Shown here piece after piece: positions 42,806-45,265 of a DNA stretch of 45,265 nucleotides. The stretch is taken from assembly GCA_944383885.1 (NCBI GenBank), contig CALWRF010000002.1, positions 1 to 45,265 of the forward strand, in the 5' to 3' direction. The stretch's first letter is position 1, and the number at the start of each line of letters is the position of its first letter. Origin of the DNA: an uncultured Clostridia bacterium. GTDB lineage: Bacteria; Bacillota; Clostridia; Lachnospirales; Anaerotignaceae. The position numbers and the translations under genes were made by a program. The notes under the pieces are model-generated. The model had not been told where the DNA came from. It did not search any database and saw only the letters and a program-made list of their open reading frames with translations.

Positions 42806-43387
42806 ATGGAAGGTGCAAAAGAGGACAGACGCATCAGGCGTACAAAAAAACTGCTTAAACAGGCTTTGGCACAGCTTATGGATGAAAAGGAATTTAAGGA
42901 CATTACCGTAAAAGATATTACAGAAAGGGCTGACTTAAACAGGGGCACATTTTATCTGCATTATACGGATACTTACGATATTTTAAATAAAATCGAAAAC
43001 GAGATACTTGAAAATATACAAAATATGATTAATCAGGATATGGAAAAACCGGATATAACCGACAGCGAGTCTGTACCAGCCCTTAAACCTATAGCTGAGT
43101 ATATTATGGAAAATGCCGATATATGCCGGTGCCTTATAAATAACAAGGCATCTGTTGACTTTATAGATAAGCTGCAAAATCTTATATATGTTAACTGCTC
43201 AGATATTATAAAACGCAGACATAATGTAAAAAATACAGCAAGAAACGAGTATTATTTCAGCTTTTTAACATTGGGCATTATAGGTATTGTAAAAAAATGG
43301 CTTGAAACCAAGCCAATGGCTTCTGTTGATGAAATAGTTTTTCTTGTTGAGCAGATAATGACATATTCATCGGCTGTACTTAAATGA
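42806..43387 (+). CDS. TetR-family transcriptional regulator
   Basis: 193 residues. The N-terminal HTH (about 10-60) reads RRTKKLLKQALAQLM, then DITVKDITERADLNRGTFYLHY, the standard TetR recognition helix. The helical C-terminal domain (about 75-190) resembles the TetR_C group found beside MMPL and YhgE/Pip genes in Firmicutes. The ATG at 42806 is chosen over one at 42749 because GGGGTG lies 5 bases upstream and the HTH then starts at the usual distance. It is divergent from the MMPL operon and is its probable local repressor. Confidence 0.87.
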   Translation: MEGAKEDRRIRRTKKLLKQALAQLMDEKEFKDITVKDITERADLNRGTFYLHYTDTYDILNKIENEILENIQNMINQDMEKPDITDSESVPALKPIAEYIMENADICRCLINNKASVDFIDKLQNLIYVNCSDIIKRRHNVKNTARNEYYFSFLTLGIIGIVKKWLETKPMASVDEIVFLVEQIMTYSSAVLK

Positions 43388-43464
43388 AAGGAATAAAAAA
43401 TGCTTTTAATTTTTCTTCATAGTGGTAAAATAGACATAAATTATTTTTTAGGAGATGATAAGCT

Positions 43465-44043
43465 TTGAAAGACCTTATTGATTTGTTTGTTACATTTGCA
43501 AAAATGGGTTCTGTTACTTTCGGCGGCGGATACGCCATGCTGCCCATACTGCAAAAAACAGTAGTAGAAGACAAAAAATGGGCTACTGATGAGGAGCTTT
43601 TGGACTATTACGCAATAGGTCAGTGCACGCCGGGTATTATAGCTGTAAACACAGCAACTTTTATAGGATATAAAACAAAAGGCATTATAGGCGGAATTGT
43701 GGCAACTTTAGGTCTTATATTTCCATCTATTGTAATAATAGCCATAATAGCTGCTTTCCTTCAAAACTTTGCATCTCTTGCGGTTGTCCAGCATGCTTTT
43801 GCCGGAATCAGAGTGTGCGTAGGCGTGCTTGTGCTAAACGCTGTGATTAAACTTTGGAAAGGCGCTGTTAAGGGGAAAATAACCGGCGCTGTTGTTATAA
43901 TAACATGCGCTCTTGCGGCTTTTACTAATGTTTCGTCTATTGCCCTTGTTATAGCGGCAGGGGTTTTGGGCATTCTTTTTTCAGGCAAAATAGAAAATAT
44001 GGAAAATAAAGTAAAAACAGGGCAGAAGGAGGGGAATAAGTAA
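43465..44043 (+). CDS. Chromate transporter family protein, N-terminal-half type
   Basis: 192-residue short-chain CHR protein (PF02417). It has the motif KMGSVTFGGGYAMLPIL (about 12-28), the conserved AIGQCTPGIIAVNTATFIG (about 51-69) and about five hydrophobic helices. Start is TTG at 43465 with AGGAG upstream; the nearer ATG at 43455 is out of frame. Short CHR proteins work as two-gene pairs; the partner begins at the stop codon. The family exports chromate or moves sulfate-like anions. The physiological substrate in gut-type anaerobes is unknown. Confidence 0.9.
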   Translation: MKDLIDLFVTFAKMGSVTFGGGYAMLPILQKTVVEDKKWATDEELLDYYAIGQCTPGIIAVNTATFIGYKTKGIIGGIVATLGLIFPSIVIIAIIAAFLQNFASLAVVQHAFAGIRVCVGVLVLNAVIKLWKGAVKGKITGAVVIITCALAAFTNVSSIALVIAAGVLGILFSGKIENMENKVKTGQKEGNK

Positions 44044-44600
44044 TGCCGATGCTTCTTTTGCTTTATCTGGAATTTTTTAAAGTGGGTCTTTTTGCCATAG
44101 GCGGAGGTCTTGCGACACTTCCGTTTTTGTACGATTTAGCCGATAAATATACTTGGATTACAAATTCAATGATAGGCGATATGATAGCTATTTCTGAGTC
44201 TACACCTGGCGCTATGGGCGTAAATATGGCAACTTATGTAGGCTTTCAAAACAGCGGCGTAATAGGCTGCATAGTAGCTACTCTTGGGCTTGTTTCACCG
44301 GCGATTATAGTTATTATAATTATATATAATGTAATAGACAAATTTAAGGAAAGCGCAATGGTTAAGCATATATTTTATATGCTGCGCCCTGTTGCTACAG
44401 GTCTTATAGCGGCGGCGGGTCTTTCGGTTATAGTATTAGCCGTTTTTGGTACGGAAATATCTGAATTTAATTTTATGTCAATCAGTTTAAAAGCCGCTGC
44501 CCTTTTTGTTGTTATGCTTGTATTTACAAATAAAACAAAGTTTCATCCTATTGTGGCAATAGCCATAAGCGGCGTAATAGGCGTTGTGTTTGGTTTTTAA
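44043..44600 (+). CDS. Chromate transporter family protein, C-terminal-half type
   Basis: 185-residue partner of the previous gene (PF02417). Motifs FFKVGLFAIGGGLATLPFL (about 11-29) and ISESTPGAMGVNMATYVGF (about 50-68) mirror those of the first half, with five to six hydrophobic helices. The start shares one base with the stop codon of the upstream gene (TAATG), indicating translational coupling. GGAGGGGAATAA lies just before the start. Confidence 0.9.
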   Translation: MPMLLLLYLEFFKVGLFAIGGGLATLPFLYDLADKYTWITNSMIGDMIAISESTPGAMGVNMATYVGFQNSGVIGCIVATLGLVSPAIIVIIIIYNVIDKFKESAMVKHIFYMLRPVATGLIAAAGLSVIVLAVFGTEISEFNFMSISLKAAALFVVMLVFTNKTKFHPIVAIAISGVIGVVFGF

Positions 44601-44624
44601 CACAGCTAAAGAGGAGGTATTAAA

Positions 44625-45265
44625 ATGGAAAAAGTGCTTAATTATATTGACGGCAAATGGACAGAGTCTTTTAAAGGCGAGTATTTTGATGTAATAAATC
44701 CTGCTACAGGCGAAATTATAGCAAAAGCCGCAAAAGGCGGAAGGGAGGACGCCAAAGCGGCTATTAAAGCTGCAAAGCGTGAGTTTTATAATAACAAAAA
44801 CGGCTGGAGAAGATTTTCTTCAGTAAAAAGAAGCGAAATACTGCTTAAAATTGCAGATGAATTGGAAAAACGCCGTGAGGAGTTTGCCAGAACAGAAACA
44901 GCAGATAACGGAAAGCCTTTAAGAGAGGCTTTAGGCGATGTTGACGATGCCGTAAGCTACATAAGATATTATGCAGGAGCCATAAGAATGCCGTCCGGTG
45001 CTTCTTACGAGGTAAATGACGGTTTTGGACCTATGCATTCATACACTATTAAAGAGCCTGTTGGTGTCTGCGGTCTTATTACACCTTGGAACTATCCGCT
45101 TTTAATGGGTGTTCAGAAAATAGCTCCGGCTCTTGCGGCAGGAAATACTATAGTTTTTAAGCCAAGCTCCGAAACACCTCTTTCAACAGTTAAGTTTTTT
45201 GAGATACTTGCAAAAGCCGGTTTCCCGGACGGAACAGTAAACCTTGTAATGGGCGGCGGAAGCAC
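44625..45265 (+). CDS. Aldehyde dehydrogenase, N-terminal part (3' cut by window)
   Basis: About 213 residues are visible before the window ends. It starts MEKVLNYIDGKWTES, and has FDVINPATGEIIA (about 23-35) and the NAD-binding segment PWNYPLLMGVQKIAPALAAG (about 150-169), then NTIVFKPSSETPLS. This is the cofactor domain of the NAD(P)-dependent aldehyde dehydrogenase superfamily, closest in style to betaine-aldehyde or phenylacetaldehyde dehydrogenases. The catalytic cysteine lies beyond the window. GAGGAGG lies 7 bases before the ATG. It follows the CHR pair by 24 bases without a terminator. Confidence 0.92.
   Translation, partial: MEKVLNYIDGKWTESFKGEYFDVINPATGEIIAKAAKGGREDAKAAIKAAKREFYNNKNGWRRFSSVKRSEILLKIADELEKRREEFARTETADNGKPLREALGDVDDAVSYIRYYAGAIRMPSGASYEVNDGFGPMHSYTIKEPVGVCGLITPWNYPLLMGVQKIAPALAAGNTIVFKPSSETPLSTVKFFEILAKAGFPDGTVNLVMGGGS

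Overview
The window is low-GC DNA from an anaerobic Bacillota, most likely a spore-forming, amino-acid-fermenting Clostridia (Lachnospirales/Anaerotignum-like). This rests on strong GGAGG ribosome sites, TTG/GTG starts, a tryptophan T-box, a CotS-like spore protein gene, Na+/amino-acid transport and an EtfAB/acyl-CoA dehydrogenase fermentation cluster. The genus is inference. No tRNA, rRNA or CRISPR array was seen.

Layout. 1-0.9 kb: 3' end of a large serine recombinase, cut by the window edge. 1.0-3.7 kb: a membrane protein and ruvA-ruvB. 3.9-13.1 kb: an amino-acid utilisation region. It holds a MerR regulator, a stand-alone B3/B4 (PheRS-editing-like) protein, two divergent PLP enzymes of the cystathionine/methionine gamma-lyase family, a zinc deacylase of the aspartoacylase/AstE family, an AEC carrier and an AGCS sodium:amino-acid symporter. 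Three of these genes have promoters with a TTGACT -35 box, a 19-bp spacer and a related dyad, as expected for MerR-type activation. 13.5-20.9 kb: AI-2E-family permease, CCA-adding enzyme, CotS-like protein, PEGA protein, phosphoglucomutase and a 60-residue secreted or membrane peptide.

21.6-29.7 kb: a redox cluster of a D-2-hydroxyacid (D-lactate-type) FAD dehydrogenase, four tandem acyl-CoA dehydrogenase paralogues and EtfB-EtfA. It probably channels electrons between a 2-hydroxy acid, enoyl-CoA substrates and the Etf. The four paralogues are mosaics with long identical DNA blocks, suggesting gene conversion.

29.7-32.4 kb: a small AT-rich island of regulators (three XRE proteins and two near-identical ribbon-helix-helix genes) with large hairpin-rich inverted repeats, probably mobile-element debris. 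32.5-38.2 kb: two ABC importers. The first is of the polar-amino-acid type with an internal terminator. The second is trpXYZ-like, behind a T-box whose specifier reads TGG; none of its three proteins contains tryptophan. 38.3-43.4 kb: an MMPL exporter, a secreted coiled-coil partner and a divergent TetR regulator. 43.5-45.3 kb: a split chromate transporter and the start of an aldehyde dehydrogenase.

The strongest candidates for something undescribed are the MerR-linked PLP-enzyme/deacylase/transporter regulon, whose enzymes share atypical active-site residues, and the repeat-rich regulator island.
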